Below are positions 25,251-37,838 of a DNA stretch of 64,000 nucleotides, one piece after another; the stretch's first letter is position 1; each line of letters opens with the position of its first letter. The DNA is from Salvator merianae (lineage: Eukaryota; Chordata; Lepidosauria; Squamata; Teiidae), in contig QVOM02000073.1 of assembly GCA_003586115.2 (NCBI GenBank), positions 33,100,468 to 33,164,467 of the forward strand. Reading direction: 5' to 3'. Below the pieces are notes generated by a model. It had not been told where the DNA came from. It worked only from the letters and a program-made list of their open reading frames with translations, and ran no database searches. Made by a program: the position numbers and the translations under genes.

Positions 25251-26929
25251 ACTTCGTACAGATTGGCATGGATCCTATGAAATATAACTATAACTATAAG
25301 GATTCAAATACAGGGAATCTGACCAGAATCTTGGACCCTGTTTTCCTCTGCTTATTTCTTGAATAAGTTAATCTGGCTGCTGGGAGTCAGCTCAGGAAAT
25401 TATGCATTAATGGTTAACAGAAGATTGAGCAACGATTTGGCCATCAAAACTAGTCCATTGTTCAAACTTACACCTTGAGAACTTCTCTTTAAGAATGCAA
25501 ATAGCAACATTTAAGTTCATCAACCAGTGTAGTTGTCTGTTTATCTGTCTACAAAGCTCACATGTTTGCTCAGCTAAAAGAAGTTTCCTCCTTTTTCTAC
25601 TTGGGAAAAAGAATATAAAAAGTTCAGGTTTTTACTATTAGCAGGAGTTAGCAGGAGCTGAGGAAGGAGGAGAAGAAGAGACATTATGGAGCAGAGGAAG
25701 AAGAGAACATCTCAGCACCATTTTTACCTTCGCTAAGAGCTGATTTTACCTCCCTCCTGAAATGGAGAGAGATTTTTCCAAGGAGCTGCTCGATTCACTG
25801 CTTGCAGTTTCCTTTATTTTCCTTTTTGAGCTGATTTCACTAAAAGAGGGATTCCATATCTCTCTCTATGCCCTTTGGCAAAAGAGCTGTTTTTGTTTCT
25901 AAAGGAGTAAGGGTTGTGGAGCCTCGCCCACATCCCATTCTCTGATTTTTCACCCATTTTGCCTGCAAGAGACGTTTTACCTGGAGAAGACTACAGATGG
26001 GTGAGATTTACTCCTTTAGTGCTAGGAACCTTCTCTAGTCTCCATTGCTAGCTTCTTCCAGACTCTCCCTCCCCCCCCCCCGCCTTCTACCCCTTTTACA
26101 CACACTAGATAGGTCTCCTTACTTACGTTTGGAGCTCAGCTTTTCCTTTTCAAAATGCTAAACTATCTATCCTACCTATGAAACTGGCTGATTCTAACAA
26201 ATTACATTGCTTATTGCTATTTCTTTGGATTTCAATCTTTTTGCTGGGTCCTAATAAAGATGCACCATTATTTTCAAGGATTACCTCCTCTTTATTTGCA
26301 TTTTCTATGTCAATTTAGCGTTATTAAAACCATAACCAAGATATCGATCCCTAAAAAGGTCTAATATCTGGGCAGAAGCTAATTTCCCCAAAATGTCTTC
26401 CCAGAGCTCGGCCTTTAACAGTGGACGAGGGCACCTTTATCTGCATTTGGTCCTCCGTTCTCAGGTTCACAAGCTCTACCCTTGACATCATTGGGTCTTA
26501 ATATCTTAAAGATGGAGTGTCACTGGCTACCCTTCATTGTCACCACCTCTGCTGCATGTGGTCTGCTGATGCTGCCTTCTCTAACTCCCGAGAAGGGGCA
26601 AGCAGGGACAGGGATGGGGACGCATCCCACATACTCTAGGCTCAAAAGCACACAAAAGTACTTAGAAACATTCAGAAGATTTTTTTTTTTTTTTTTGTCA
26701 AAGCAGCCCAACCAAGCACCTGCCTTGCTGAATGAGGACAAGTGGGAAAATGGCTCCTGCAGTAGGAAAAAGACCCAAGCATGATGCAGGGTTGACCTCT
26801 GGCCTTAAGCTTTAGGGAAATGTTCAGTAGTGAAAACAATCAGAGCCATATAAAAAGAGGAAGGTCATAATTAGTAATTTGTTTAGTATCAAAATTGTAA
26901 TGGCTGAAACCACATACACAGAGGTTGTG

Positions 26930-27955
26930 TTGTAACTTTATTTACAACATTTGTATTCTGCCCTCCACTGGGAGGTCTCAGGGCAGGTCACAATACATGA
27001 TAAAACAAACAGTAAAATGTATTTTAAAATATAACCCATCCAACCTCTCTCCCTTCCTTCCTCCTGCCTTCTGTGGCAGGACTACAATCAGAGAAAATAG
27101 GAATCAAAAGTACATTTTAACCTGTGCTGAAAACCATATAAATTGGCATCTGGTGTACCTTCACTGGGAGGCTATTTCAAAGGCGCTCTCATATACTGCA
27201 GCCCTTCGCATCTCTGAGGGTAGTGGAACTACAAGAAGGCCCTCACTTTCAGCAGGTCTACATGGCAAAAGGTGCATCTTCAGGGCCCAAGCCTTTTAGG
27301 GCTTCATATGTCAATATCAGCACCTTAAGTACCTCAATTACCTTGTCTGATTCAGAAGGAACGGGGGGGGGGGGAGAGAGAGTTGGCTATCATCTGCAGA
27401 CTGGTGACACTGCACTCCAGATCTCCTGATGACCTCTCCCAGCAGCTTCATATAGATGTTAAACAGCATAGGGGACAGAATTGTTCTCTGAGGAACTCTA
27501 CATGAGATCTCCCAAGCGGCTGAACAGAAGTTCCCTAACGCTGTATAACAGCGCCTCCAGTTCCCAGTTCCTGAAGTCCCTGAAGTCACTCTACTAGAAT
27601 GCCATGGGTGATAGTATCAAAAGCCACTGAAAGTTCAACGAAAATCAACAAAGCCACTTGTCCCTATCCCTTTCCCAATAGAGGCCATCCATCAGGGCAG
27701 CCAAGGCAGTCTCAGTACCATACCCCTGCTTGAAGCCAGACTGTCAAGGTTATCCATTTCCTCCAAGCATACCTGCAGCTGGGTAGCCACCATTCTCTCC
27801 AATACTTTTCCCAAAAAGGGGATGTTAACAGCTGGGTGCTTACCAGCCCTCCAGCAACCTTGCTGGAGGTCTTTAGGCCCATGAGCACCTCAGGCATGTG
27901 GATGCTACGCTCCTGGGACCTCCTCTGGACACCTGCCACTGGGTATATGCATACT
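26930..27955 (-). mobile_element. Old L2-like LINE copy (RT to 3' end)
   Basis: In reverse, 26930-27040 is the 3' terminus ('gccctccactgggaggtctcagggcaggtc'). Sequence up to about 27340 matches the ORF2 C-terminal region, and 27360-27940 matches the RT domain. On the minus strand PMLFNIYMKLLGEVIRRSGV and the following HQSADDSQL correspond to PLLFNIYMKPLGE...YHQYADDTQLY of the younger copy at 45 kb. Active-site Tyr is replaced by Ser (SADD). Internally deleted, many stops; older than the 44-kb copy. Confidence 0.85.
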
Positions 27956-28252
27956 TCCTAAGAACCTGTACACAGAATCCCAAGGCTGCTTGGAAGTAGC
28001 CCATAAACCTGCAAGGTGTACGTAGTCTTTTTAAATTAATTTACATGCATCTGGTTTTTATATTTGGGCAAGGCCTTCATTTTTGAAAAATGCAGCATCA
28101 GGAAGACAATAGTTAAACCTACTATGCATCTGACTTTGAGATAAAATGTGCTGATTCACTGTAAATCTCTTTCATAGTATTCCAGCAGTTGCTTTGAGGT
28201 AGTAAGCTGATGCACATTGCATTCTTATGTGAACCTAGTCTCCCTCCCTCCC

Positions 28253-28255
<3 letters not shown>

Positions 28256-28292
<37 letters not shown>

Positions 28293-28299
28293 TGTGTGT
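28256..28299. repeat. (TG)n microsatellite
   Basis: About 20 TG units with one TT interruption, followed by short imperfect TG stretches to about 28316. Confidence 0.95.
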
Positions 28300-29224
28300 C
28301 TGTATGCGTGTGTGCGCCTCAAGGTGAAAAATTAAAGTTAGTGCAGTATTGCAAGCACAGCACTTTCTTTATCTCTTTCAATATTTTTCTCAATAGCAGA
28401 GTCAAGTGTAAAGGCAGTATCCTCTTGCCTTTACCGTATCTGAACAAAGCTCGGAGAAGATGAAAGTAAAACACATTGTATTGGCTTGTAATCCTTTATG
28501 CTGTTATCACAGTGGATTGTTTGCCTAGAGGAAAACAAATATGTAATGCACTTTCATATTTGGGGGACAGACGGTAGGAGAACCAGAGGACAAATAGTAC
28601 AATTCATAGAAGACATTTGTCATCTGCTTTTTATATATAATCAGTTATGCTCTCTCTCTCTTCAAAAAGTCATATGAAAAGCTCTGGAGTACTGTGAGAT
28701 CTCCTCTGACTCTCTACATTTTAGAAATCTTTGCCACAGACCAAAGGATCATGAGAATATTTCTGTACAGGAAATATTGTCATGAGAATTGGAGAGATTT
28801 CAAAGCTGAACATGATATATACTGTATATAGGAAGGAAAGAAGAGGAAAAGGTTAATTTTACTAGCCTTGTGCCTTGCATTAATTTCAGTAGTTCATTTA
28901 AGCATTCATGAATAAATACATCCATACCTCACTTTTGGTCCTAAAGGGCTCTAACTGACATGGAAGTATGCAAATCTGTGGTTCAAAAGTGTTAGGTCAC
29001 ATTTTATAATAGTCTCTGACTGGATACTTTTGTTCATCACCAGCAACTGTTTCTACTGCTCATTTTCAACCTTTGGTAGACAATTTATTCAACTTAGGCT
29101 AACTTGTTAAAATAAATAATTCAACAATACCTGGATTGCTAGCCAATTTGAGCTGAAATGATGAGTTTTATCGGCCTAGTTTGAATTGCTCAACAGCATC
29201 AAATAAGGGCAATAGAGTTGTTCA

Positions 29225-30370
29225 AGGCTGTGTTTGGGAGCCTTGCTTGGTTTTTTTTTTCCAAATCAACAGTGGTTCAGGAACATCAAAGCAAAGTTTC
29301 CAACTGCTACTTTGTCTTCTCCCAATTTTCCCACAGTCCTGTTCCTTCGGCCGCGGTCGGACATTGTCAATGTAATCCGTATAGAAGAGTACACGCAGTG
29401 AATTCGTCTTCTGGTCATTCCCACAGTTACATTTTAACACGGAGTCAATTCGTACTTGCTCGTTCCCACACTGATATTTCCCGTTCTTGGCAGTACCCTT
29501 TCTGCCTCCACCCCTCATCAAATTCTCCTCCCTATGCAGTCAGCGATTGGCTGCTGTCCCAACGTTCAAACCTTGACGTCACAGGGGCAGGAAAGTCAAG
29601 CTCCGCTCTCTGCATGTCCCCACTGCTGCCTCAGAACATGGATTAACTTGGCAGCATTACTAGTCATTCGCCATTTGTTCCTCCCTGCAGCCTCTGTCTA
29701 CCAAAGCAGAACTTAAAAACTACGTTCACTTTAAAACTATGAACTTTAAAAAAATTAAACTTCTTTTGAAATGCGCATGAGAGCTCTCCTGCTGATGCAC
29801 TTTAATGCAATTTAAAAGTAGCGGGAGAGGTCCATAACAAAGGGAAAAAGTGGGGAGGGAACGTGGGGGGGCTCTACTATTTTTAACTGTGTGCTGACCA
29901 CAGCAAAACTCCAAACAGGTGCAGTTTATTTTTTCCTTTAAAGAGGAGACGGAAGTGGAGAAAGCCTTTAATTTCTTCCTGGCAGGACCACAGCTTAGCG
30001 AAGAAGGAGGACGATTTCTTTTCCCCTGGCAGCAAGGGAAGGGGGGATAATGGAGGCAGAGGAAACTAATGTGCTTCCTGCCCACCCACAAAGTCTCTCA
30101 TTGGATGGCACAAAATGGGGATCCGTCCCTCTGCACGCCCCCCAAAACAGCACGGTCCCTCTCAAATAATCGCTTTCCCCGTGCCCACAGCACAAAGTAA
30201 AGCGCGCTAGCGATCTGGAAGGGCTTGAGAGTTCATTAAATCCGAAGACAAAGTAATCCGGATTTCGCCAATTTAATCCATAAAAATTATGGAACGGCAA
30301 GATCATGTCGGGACAGCGGGAACTGAAGACAGCCTGTAAACTGATTAAATGCCGTGTCGGAACACAGCCT
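29225..30370. mobile_element. Candidate 1.1-kb CpG-rich non-autonomous DNA transposon
   Basis: The left edge AGGCTGTGTT is matched by a perfect inverted AACACAGCCT at the right edge. The interior is distinctly richer in G+C and CpG than its surroundings (for example GGCCGCGGTCGG near 29350 and AAAGCGCGCTAGCG near 30200). It holds an inverted CCAAT box (29546-29550) and a perfect CRE-type TGACGTCA (29574-29581). Termini resemble family F6 (AGGCTGTGATCAGAC) at 55.1 and 62.4 kb. Flanking triplets do not match (CAA/TTA), so the boundaries are provisional. No transposase motif seen. A host regulatory CpG island is the alternative. Confidence 0.4.
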
Positions 30371-30829
30371 TAGTCAATAAATTTAAAGCATGCTTGGCAT
30401 GATAATCATATCTTTCTTTGCCTGCAGTGGTTTGGCAACATCTACATCTTGAAGTAAGGATATGAATCAGACTAGATGCAGGATTTGCCAGTAGTCAACC
30501 TAATTCCTGCTGCCTCATCTGAGTACTTTCTATTGCCACTGAATAATTATTTTTGCTATAAGAATATTTAAAATACTCAGCAGCTCAGTGTTTCTTCAGG
30601 AGGCTTATCTGAAAATTCTACTTAAAATGGCACAATTGGGGTCTCTTTTGAGAGTCCTCACTTAGGCAGAATACAAATTCAGTCATTTGGGAACACATCT
30701 TGCATACAGTCTTTTTAAAACACGGTAACTTCTGAGAGACAAGTAGCAAGTCATTTGTTCTGAAGTGCTTCTTTGCTTAAGATTATTGCAAGCTATACTT
30801 TACCTGGTTCTTTGGCTAAAAAGAAGCAC

Positions 30830-30956
30830 CTCTCCTCCTGATTTTGTATATTGCACTGTTTTTATCCATTTTAATTTTGTTTTTATGTATTTTAATTGTT
30901 ATAACCTCCTCTGAGACCTCAAGGTATAGGGTGGGATAGAAATGCAATAAATAAAT
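30830..30956 (+). mobile_element. L2-like LINE 3' tail
   Basis: Sense-strand L2 terminus: 'tttaattgttataacctcctctgagacctc', 'gggtgggatagaaatgcaat', then AAATAAATAAAT tail. Only the last ~120 bases. Confidence 0.7.
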
Positions 30957-32159
30957 AAGTCTTTCTTAATATAGAAAACTTACATGTTAACATTAAGAAG
31001 TGACTATTTTAATTCAGTTCAGAGCTTTACTTTTTTAAAAAAGAAGGTGCTGCATGAACCTCTGGGATTAAAGAGTAGAATAAAAAAATCCCATAGTGAT
31101 ATATTGATATATACTGTATGTATGTTTCTTTGAATTGTAGTTTTACGTCTTTATATAGAGCATTAAAATACAGTGCCTGATTAACACTAGGAAAATTATA
31201 AAGCTCTCAATATCATTTCTAAAGCGTCTGAGGAATGAAGAGGAGAGGAGATGAGAGAGGGAAATTATTGATGAAACAGGATGAAATGTAGCAGCAAAAT
31301 ACAAAGCTCCGAGAACAAAAAACTGCTGCTGTTCTTTCAATAGAAGCATTGAAATGAGAATCTATTTGCTTTGCAACAGAACATAGAATGTTAAGAGCTT
31401 CACAAGGGAGCATTTTATCCTACCATGAAAGCAGTCAATTCAAATTAAATCACTAAATCACTCTGATGACTACATGACAAGTCTTGCTAAAGTTCATACA
31501 TCAGACATCTGTGCCTCTGAAAAAATTCACATTTGTAATGGGCTGTCACATTGAGTGTCCAATTCAATCTTATACTGTGTTGATATTGTTGTTGGGTTGT
31601 TTTTTTTTGCAAATTGGTAGATTGTCATACAACATCTGCCACTTCCCCCCCCCCCCATATTTGACATTTTTACCATTTGTGCATTGATCCCTTTGTTTGA
31701 CAGTCTGTTTCATCTCCAAAGTAGTTTGAACACAGAAGTTTCAGAAACAGAGTGCAGTAATCATTGTTCTCTAAGTTACTTATATGACCTGTAACTGCAG
31801 GTCATATAACTGCTGTATGGTGGCCACCTCCATTCTTGTATGGATTCAGTTTCTATTTATTGATTCATATCTAGCCAAGAGTCTGCCTCTCCTGATTCAA
31901 ATAGCATGTCTAGACAGAGCTGAACATCGTCTACCTAGAGATGCCAGTGACCACTCCTAGTTAGGGATGTGCTTCCACAAAAGATGGAAAAGGCCTTGGA
32001 CTATCAGGTGCTTTACTTGATAGTTCTGCCTCCCTTCTGCACTGCGGCCCTACTCTTGAGGAGTACACATGATGTGGGAACCTACCTGCTTTCTGCATGC
32101 ATACTTACTGCCATTGTAAGCATACTTATCAGAAGTAAGAGAGTGGTGCCAAAGAGGGC

Positions 32160-32352
32160 CAAGACTGTCAGGTAAGGCACCTGATGGTCTGTGGTCTCTT
32201 TTGCTGCTGGAAGACTGTGAGCAGGACAAGCTGTGTGCTCATGTCCTGATGTTTGGCTTTGTTATGTAGCTGATTGGCCCCTATGAAAAGAAACTGTTGG
32301 ACTAGTTGGGCCATAGGTCTGATCCAATGAGGCAATTTATATGTTCTTACCC
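32160..32352 (+). mobile_element. LINE/SINE 3' tail (CR1-type terminus)
   Basis: The end reads TTGGACTAGTTGGGCCATAG, then 'gatccaatgaggcaatttatatgttcttac', the sense form of the tail seen in reverse at 1.06 and 8.1 kb. The preceding ~130 bases are not otherwise recognised. Confidence 0.55.
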
Positions 32353-32954
32353 ACAAAAGGCATTGCTGGAGAAGAAATTTATGAAATACCCAGATCCAAG
32401 TAACATTTCTTTTGACAATTGAGAAGGAGATAGGCATTGCAGTATTAACAATGATATCTAGAAGTATTAGGAATGCTTATATTAAAAAAAAGGTATACTC
32501 TCAGTTTCTAAATAAAGTCGTGGATAGTGGAAATTACTGTTGCATGAAATTCATAGACATTGATCTGAATGCTCTCTACAAATTAGATAGGCAGGAGGAT
32601 AGGTTATAATTGCTTCATGATTTAATGCTGCCCAAAGAATGGGGGAACGCTGTTACTTTTCTTTATACTGCTAAGAAAAGGTATTGGGACTGTTGCTGCT
32701 GTGAGCCACAGCTAGGAAAGCCAGTGATCAGAAAACAAGACAAAACATTCAAAGGGCAGCAATTTGGTTTCCTCTAGTTTAGCATATCCTTCAGGCATAT
32801 TACGTCAAGGGCTTGCCAGCTGCTGCCCCGGTGTTGTTTTTGAGCCTCATAACTGCAGCTTCTCAGAATAAATACTCTTTCCAGACTTGGTTCGGATCTG
32901 CGAAATATAAATTCAAAGGTTGGCTTGTAACCAAAATATGGTCAGAATAGAACC

Positions 32955-33085
32955 CCAAAAGCAATTTATTTATTTTATTTATCCTACTGTTTAAGCGAAG
33001 GTCTCAGGGCAGGTTACAGCAATAAAAGATAATATACAATAGACACATTAAAAACAAAACAGTGCCTGAAAATATAGGCATTGTA
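32955..33085 (-). mobile_element. L2-like LINE 3' end fragment
   Basis: TTTATTTTATTTATCC followed by 'taagcgaaggtctcagggcaggttacagcaa' and 'cagtgcctgaaa', the reverse of the L2 terminus. Confidence 0.7.
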
Positions 33086-33239
33086 CTTTTAATGAACTGA
33101 CACTTTCTTACAGGTGTTTTTATTACTGCAGCACAACCAAATCATCTCACTGATCTTCATGAATGGTTTCACTGGATGGCAGGAAATGTCCAGCGTATGG
33201 GTCTCTGCCATAGTTCAAGTGCACACTTAGACTTTATTA

Positions 33240-34055
33240 CTAAGGTCTCAGAAGACCTGCCCCCAGTTTTCTTTCCTGATCAATCACAGTAACCACTTGC
33301 CTTTTTGATGCCCAGTTCCCCAATGTGCAGCAGATCCCTTTGGAGCTTTTCATGGTTCCTTTTTATTTTACTGATGTGAACAATTTGGCCATTCCACCGG
33401 TTATGCTTAATTTCAGATAATTTATAAATATGTTTAAAAATACTGGTCCCAAAGCAAAACCTTGAGGGGATCCATTTGTTACATCTGTCCATTGTGACCA
33501 ATGTCTATTTACTCCTACTCTCTGTTTTATTTTCCTTAGACAGTAGCTTATCCATATTAGGACTTGTCATTTTATTCTATGACTGTTAAGTTTACCAAGT
33601 TTGTAATGTGGCACTTTAGCAAAGGTTTTTTTGTTTGAAAATCTATGTAAATAATGTTTACTGGATCACCCTTATCTACATATATGTTGTCATGCATAAA
33701 AAACTCGAGAGGATTAGTTAGACAGAACTTTCATCTGCAGAAACTATTTTGGTTATCTTTGAGCAAGGCCTGGGCCTCCAAAGTTTTGGTAGTTTTATAT
33801 TTAATAATGAATAATAGTTTCCACTATCTTCTCCAGAATGATTGTTAAGCTGACAGGCCTATATTTTCCTGGGTCTCCCCTTGAATACTTTTTTTAAAAT
33901 TGGCGTTACATTAATCACCTTTCAGTTCACAACTGCAGAAGCTGAGCATAGTGACAAGTTGTATATTTTTGTTAAGAGGTCCACAATCTCAGCTTTAAAC
34001 TCTTTAATAACTCTTGTGTAGATTCCACCAGAGCCTGGTGATTTGTTGATGCATA
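33240..34055 (-). mobile_element. Decayed CR1-type reverse transcriptase
   Basis: Minus-strand pieces in CR1 order: SGSGGIYTRVIKEFKAEIVD (about 34045-33985; family GIPARVLKELAD), VINVTPILK (about 33915; family ANVTPIFKKG), VTNGSPQGFALGPVFLNIF (about 33480-33425; family VTSGVPQGSVLGPVLFNIF) and KLQRDLLHIGELGIKK. Stops and shifts throughout; YADD not preserved. Confidence 0.75.
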
Positions 34056-35549
34056 AGTTGTTGCTAATGCATAGCCACATGTTGCATACATTTAGCAATA
34101 TAAGGTATTGCATGCATTTTTATGACTCTGCTCTCTCAGTGCCACACAGATCTTTTTATGGCAAACCACCTGTGGTTCTGATGACAAATGGTAATTGGGT
34201 ACTACATTTTATGGCTAAATTGCATGATCTGTGGCCACAAAGACAGCCATATCTCATGCCGAATAGGCGGCCATGTCTGCCAGTTGTTCAGCAGCTGTGC
34301 TGGTAACAGGTGTCACACAATGCCCAAGTTGGCACAGCAGGGAGGGAGAGAGGCCAAGGCAATAAGAGAATGTGAAATCTTAAATTCTCATCTCCTGTTT
34401 CTATGGCAGATTGTGTGCAATAGGAATACATGTGCGTGTGACCCTTGAGTCCCCCATGCATGTTGCTGTTGACATAAGAAGACCATCTGATCATGGTCTT
34501 ACTTGTGTACCTTTCTTCTTAATGCACAGAATGACGAGCTCTGTGCTAGTTGCATTCTTCAGCCTCTCATGTGGCTCCTGCCTAAGTTACTTAGGTGCAG
34601 CTTTGCATATCAGCCTTCTCAAAGAGATATATCAGCAATAATGCAATGCAATATCATGCAACAACTTAGTTTTATTGTCATAAAGAAACTGTATTATTAC
34701 TGGAGAAAGCTTCACAGTGAGCTGAAGGTGTGCTTACTGCCACCATAGAGCATGTGTACACATCTATTTTACAAGGACCACAATGAGGAAAATTACATAG
34801 GGACTACTGTCTGTGAATGTTAAAAAGCATAAAGCTACCATTTCATTTCTTAAAGGGTAAAACTAGGATCCAGAGAACACTTGTGTACATGCAATAAACT
34901 TTTCATTTTCCCCACCCTAGTTACATTACAACTCCTTTTGTAGGCTGTTTCTCACTTTGTCCTCAAGCTTCAGGAATAATCTGCATGGTAAAACTAGCCT
35001 TGTCCTGTATCAGAAGTGGAAAGGTGTCAGAAGCCACTGGGGATCAACTAAGAAGCTTGACTGAGTGTAGACATGCATTGCCTCAGCCTTCTTTGTAGGT
35101 GAAAAATTAAGTCATCTGTGCATGGTGTTGTTTTGTATCTTGTAACCATATATGGTATTGGCATAGTTGCTACAGGGATTTTTCATGGATGGTAGGTGTT
35201 CTAAAATTGTAAATTTGTACCATATAATTATATTTTTCAAGCAGCATTAATATATAGTCTCTTAATTGAGATAAGAAATTACCCCATCCAAAATAAGCAC
35301 CATAAATAGAGACCGTTTCCTCACTCTCTTTGTTTGGAGTTGCTTAACTATTCTGCTCCAGATTATCCTGGACCAAGTACAGTAGACTCTGTCCATATCA
35401 TGAGGAAAAGGGTACTTTCCATCCTAGAGCAACACCGGCAGAAATGTCGAGGTGCCAAAGCTGTGCTGGTCCACACAACTGACTCCCTGCCCAAGGTACC
35501 ACTCACCACCCCTACCAGAGATTGGCCCAGGCCCACCACTTATATGTCA

Positions 35550-35716
35550 GGCCTGTTCACACTTTGTGATAGCAAGTATCAAGGATTTTGTGCTCCATAG
35601 CAACTAATGATTGGTAGCAGCAGTAGTCTGCTTCTGATCACCAGGGCCTCCACAAAATGTGGAAACACTTCACTAGTGAGCATCCTGACGCTCACTAGTG
35701 TAAAGTGTGAACAGAC
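35550..35716. mobile_element. Short F2 element nested in F3
   Basis: Left end GGCCTGTTCACACTTTGTG, right end TAAAGTGTGAACAGA, with the F2 subterminal palindrome near the right end (GTGAGCATCCTGACGCTCAC). A deleted, 167-bp F2 derivative. Terminal bases on the right are worn. Confidence 0.6.
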
Positions 35717-35741
35717 ACAAAGTGTACTAGGCAATCACTTG

Positions 35742-36172
35742 GGGCCTTTTTGCACTTGTTGCCTAGTGAGCGTACAGACACTCACTATGCAAACATGGCC
35801 TATGCAACTGGAAGCAGTCTCCAGCTGCTCCAAATCATTCCTTGCTGTGGAGCACTAAATTGTGCTCCACAACGTGACTGGGAGCAGCTAATCTGCTCCC
35901 AGTAAAAGTATGTTCACACCCACTTCTGGGTGTGAACGCATGATTGTGTGGCACACCACAGCTGTGCATGCATGATCATGTGAGTGCGCTTGTGTGTGCT
36001 TGCATAATCTGTGGCATTGCCAGTCACCATGGCAGTAGCTGGACACTTTCTGGCCTCTGTAATGGTGAGGATTGGGAGCAGGACACCAGTTCCATTTTAG
36101 GACCCTGCAATGTGCACGGTGTTTGCACCATGGGGTATTTTCCACCTTAGAATGGCAAGTGCAAAAAGGCCC
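35742..36172. mobile_element. F2 element nested in F3, TSD TTG
   Basis: Starts GGGCCTTTTTGCACTTGTTG and ends GGCAAGTGCAAAAAGGCCC, flanked by TTG on both sides (35739-35741, 36173-36175). The related F3 copy at 39.28 kb shows the undisturbed site (GGTTGGTCCAG), so the TTG is a true duplication. The body matches other F2 copies ('gactgggagcagctaatctgctcccagt', 'cacccacttctgggtgtgaac'). Confidence 0.8.
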
Positions 36173-37258
36173 TTGGTCCAGTCTACTGACCAAGTGTGGA
36201 AATGGCCAGAAATCTCTGTTTGTAGAGAGAAGTGGAGTCCAGTGGAAAGTACTGGACTGTGAGGATAAAGAAGTGTATGTGCCATCTTCTTTTCTACTTG
36301 CCATTCATCTCTAACTAGTCCAAAGGTTTTCCCAGAATAGACTTGCAGGAAGTAAAAATGTATGGAAGTTGTAAATGTTGTAAGTGTCACATTAGTATAG
36401 GAGTTGGCAGTGTGGGACCAAGACTGAATGGCTGCTGTAAAGGCATTTGTTGTCCAAAAAACCTCTATGGGCACAAGAAGCAACCAGAAAGGATAGCGCC
36501 AACAGAATATCCTGAAAAATTCTAAACATGTCCACACATCCCCCAAAAGACTGGTGTCCCCTACTCTATCAGAGGTCTGATCCATCAATACTAGGCAAGT
36601 GGTAGAGTCCAATTGCATGTGTTTTCAGAGCACTAGAGCATGTCATTAGTTCTGGGTTTGGCACCTACATCTATCTTTTCTGTAGTTACAAATCAGTGTT
36701 CATATGTTGTGTTCCTTGTACAAGCAATGTTTTTTTCCATTTAAATGGTATTCTGTGTATGTAAGCAGAAAGCACTGGTTAATAAACTCAATAATTCCAT
36801 AGCTGTGTGTATTTTGTATTATGCAAGAAGCTATTTCTAATGTGCTAAGAATCAATCTAAATAATTAAGGCAGTTCATATTTCTGCTTGGCTGATCAATT
36901 AAAAACCCTTCCCATCTTTAAAAAATAAGAGTACAACTGTGTCTTGGGAAGTAACTTGAATGTGAAAGATTTATTATGCTATATTCATAAGAACTAATTG
37001 CAACTGTGTAGCAAATCAAGAAGACATGGACTTATTTTCTGTGGAGTACTAATTAGATTGTACTGAATACTAAAATGAAAAGAAATACTTTCCCTATATA
37101 TAATATACTATTAATTCAAATGTTCTTATAAGCATTTGTATCCCATAAGTGCAGGACTACTTACTATTTAAAGTTCTCCTTTAGCTCTTCTTTAATACAA
37201 CTAGATTAATAAGATACCATGTTGTATGAATAATTTTTAAATATTTTCCTTTTCTTAG

Positions 37259-37337
37259 GGTGTTTCTAAGAGCCATCAACAAATTTTCTGAGACTATGAA
37301 CCAGAAGTTTTTGGAAAACATGAACTTTGAGGAACAA
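37259..37337 (+). CDS. DOCK2: DOCK2 internal exon (1 nt + 26 codons)
   Basis: The first base completes the Arg codon begun in the previous exon (AG|G). It then reads [18 protein letters not shown] and ends NFEEQ at CAA|GTGAGT. The acceptor is a T-rich run ending TTCTTAG. INKFxETMNQKF is the DOCK2 form of this segment, as opposed to DOCK1's INQYADxLNKKF as I recall it. The exon continues the helical region upstream of DHR2. Frame is open on both sides and joins the next exon in phase 0. Confidence 0.96.
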
Positions 37338-37838
37338 GTGAGTAGCAATTGAATTTCATTTATTTTTTTCACATTTATTTATTTTCGTTCTCATTGAGAC
37401 CATCAGTGCAAAGACAAATTGAGTAAAAAAATGCACCATTTCAGATCCCACATTCACTTCCCTTAGGAGTGATCAGAGATTGGGCAGTGGAAGCAGGAAC
37501 TTCAGGTGCCAGTAGCGATGTCTGCAGTGGCTCCTATCACTTCCTCCATGGACCCTGAGTTTTCTCCTTTTCCTATTCCTCGACATCCCTCTTTTCAGGA
37601 AAATCTGTCTCTCTGACAGTAATGCCAGCCAAAGGAACTTCCAGTTCCTGCTTGATGCCTTTCTTAAGAAAAGCTCCCATGAAAAACTTATTGTGAGAAG
37701 GAGTGAAGTGGCAAATGTTATCACTGCCAGGTACAACCATAGAATAGGTTTTCAGAATGGCTTACCAAAATGCTTGGCAATTTGATGCTGCCTCTTTTCT
37801 ATGAAGCAACTTGAAAGTACTTTAAATTAGATATGAGA

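Larger units (their letters stand above)
35311..36207. mobile_element. F3 DNA transposon with two nested F2 elements, TSD AGA
   Basis: Left terminus GACCGTTTCCTCACTCTC and right terminus CAAGTGTGGAAATGGCC are inverted, flanked by AGA on both sides (35308-35310, 36208-36210). The body holds the F3 phrase 'ccacacaactgactccctgcccaagg' and the right-end phrase TTGGTCCAGTCTAC, also found intact at 39.28 kb. Two F2-type insertions (35550-35716, 35742-36172) explain the extra length. Confidence 0.75.

Noticed and set aside
28256..28463. Open frame rich in Cys-Val through the TG repeat
   Set aside because: Pure microsatellite translation; not a protein-coding signal.
31960..32175. Small plus-strand frame with internal hydrophobic part, considered as a membrane peptide
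   Set aside because: Overlaps a segment with inverted repeats that looks like MITE DNA; frame length within chance.
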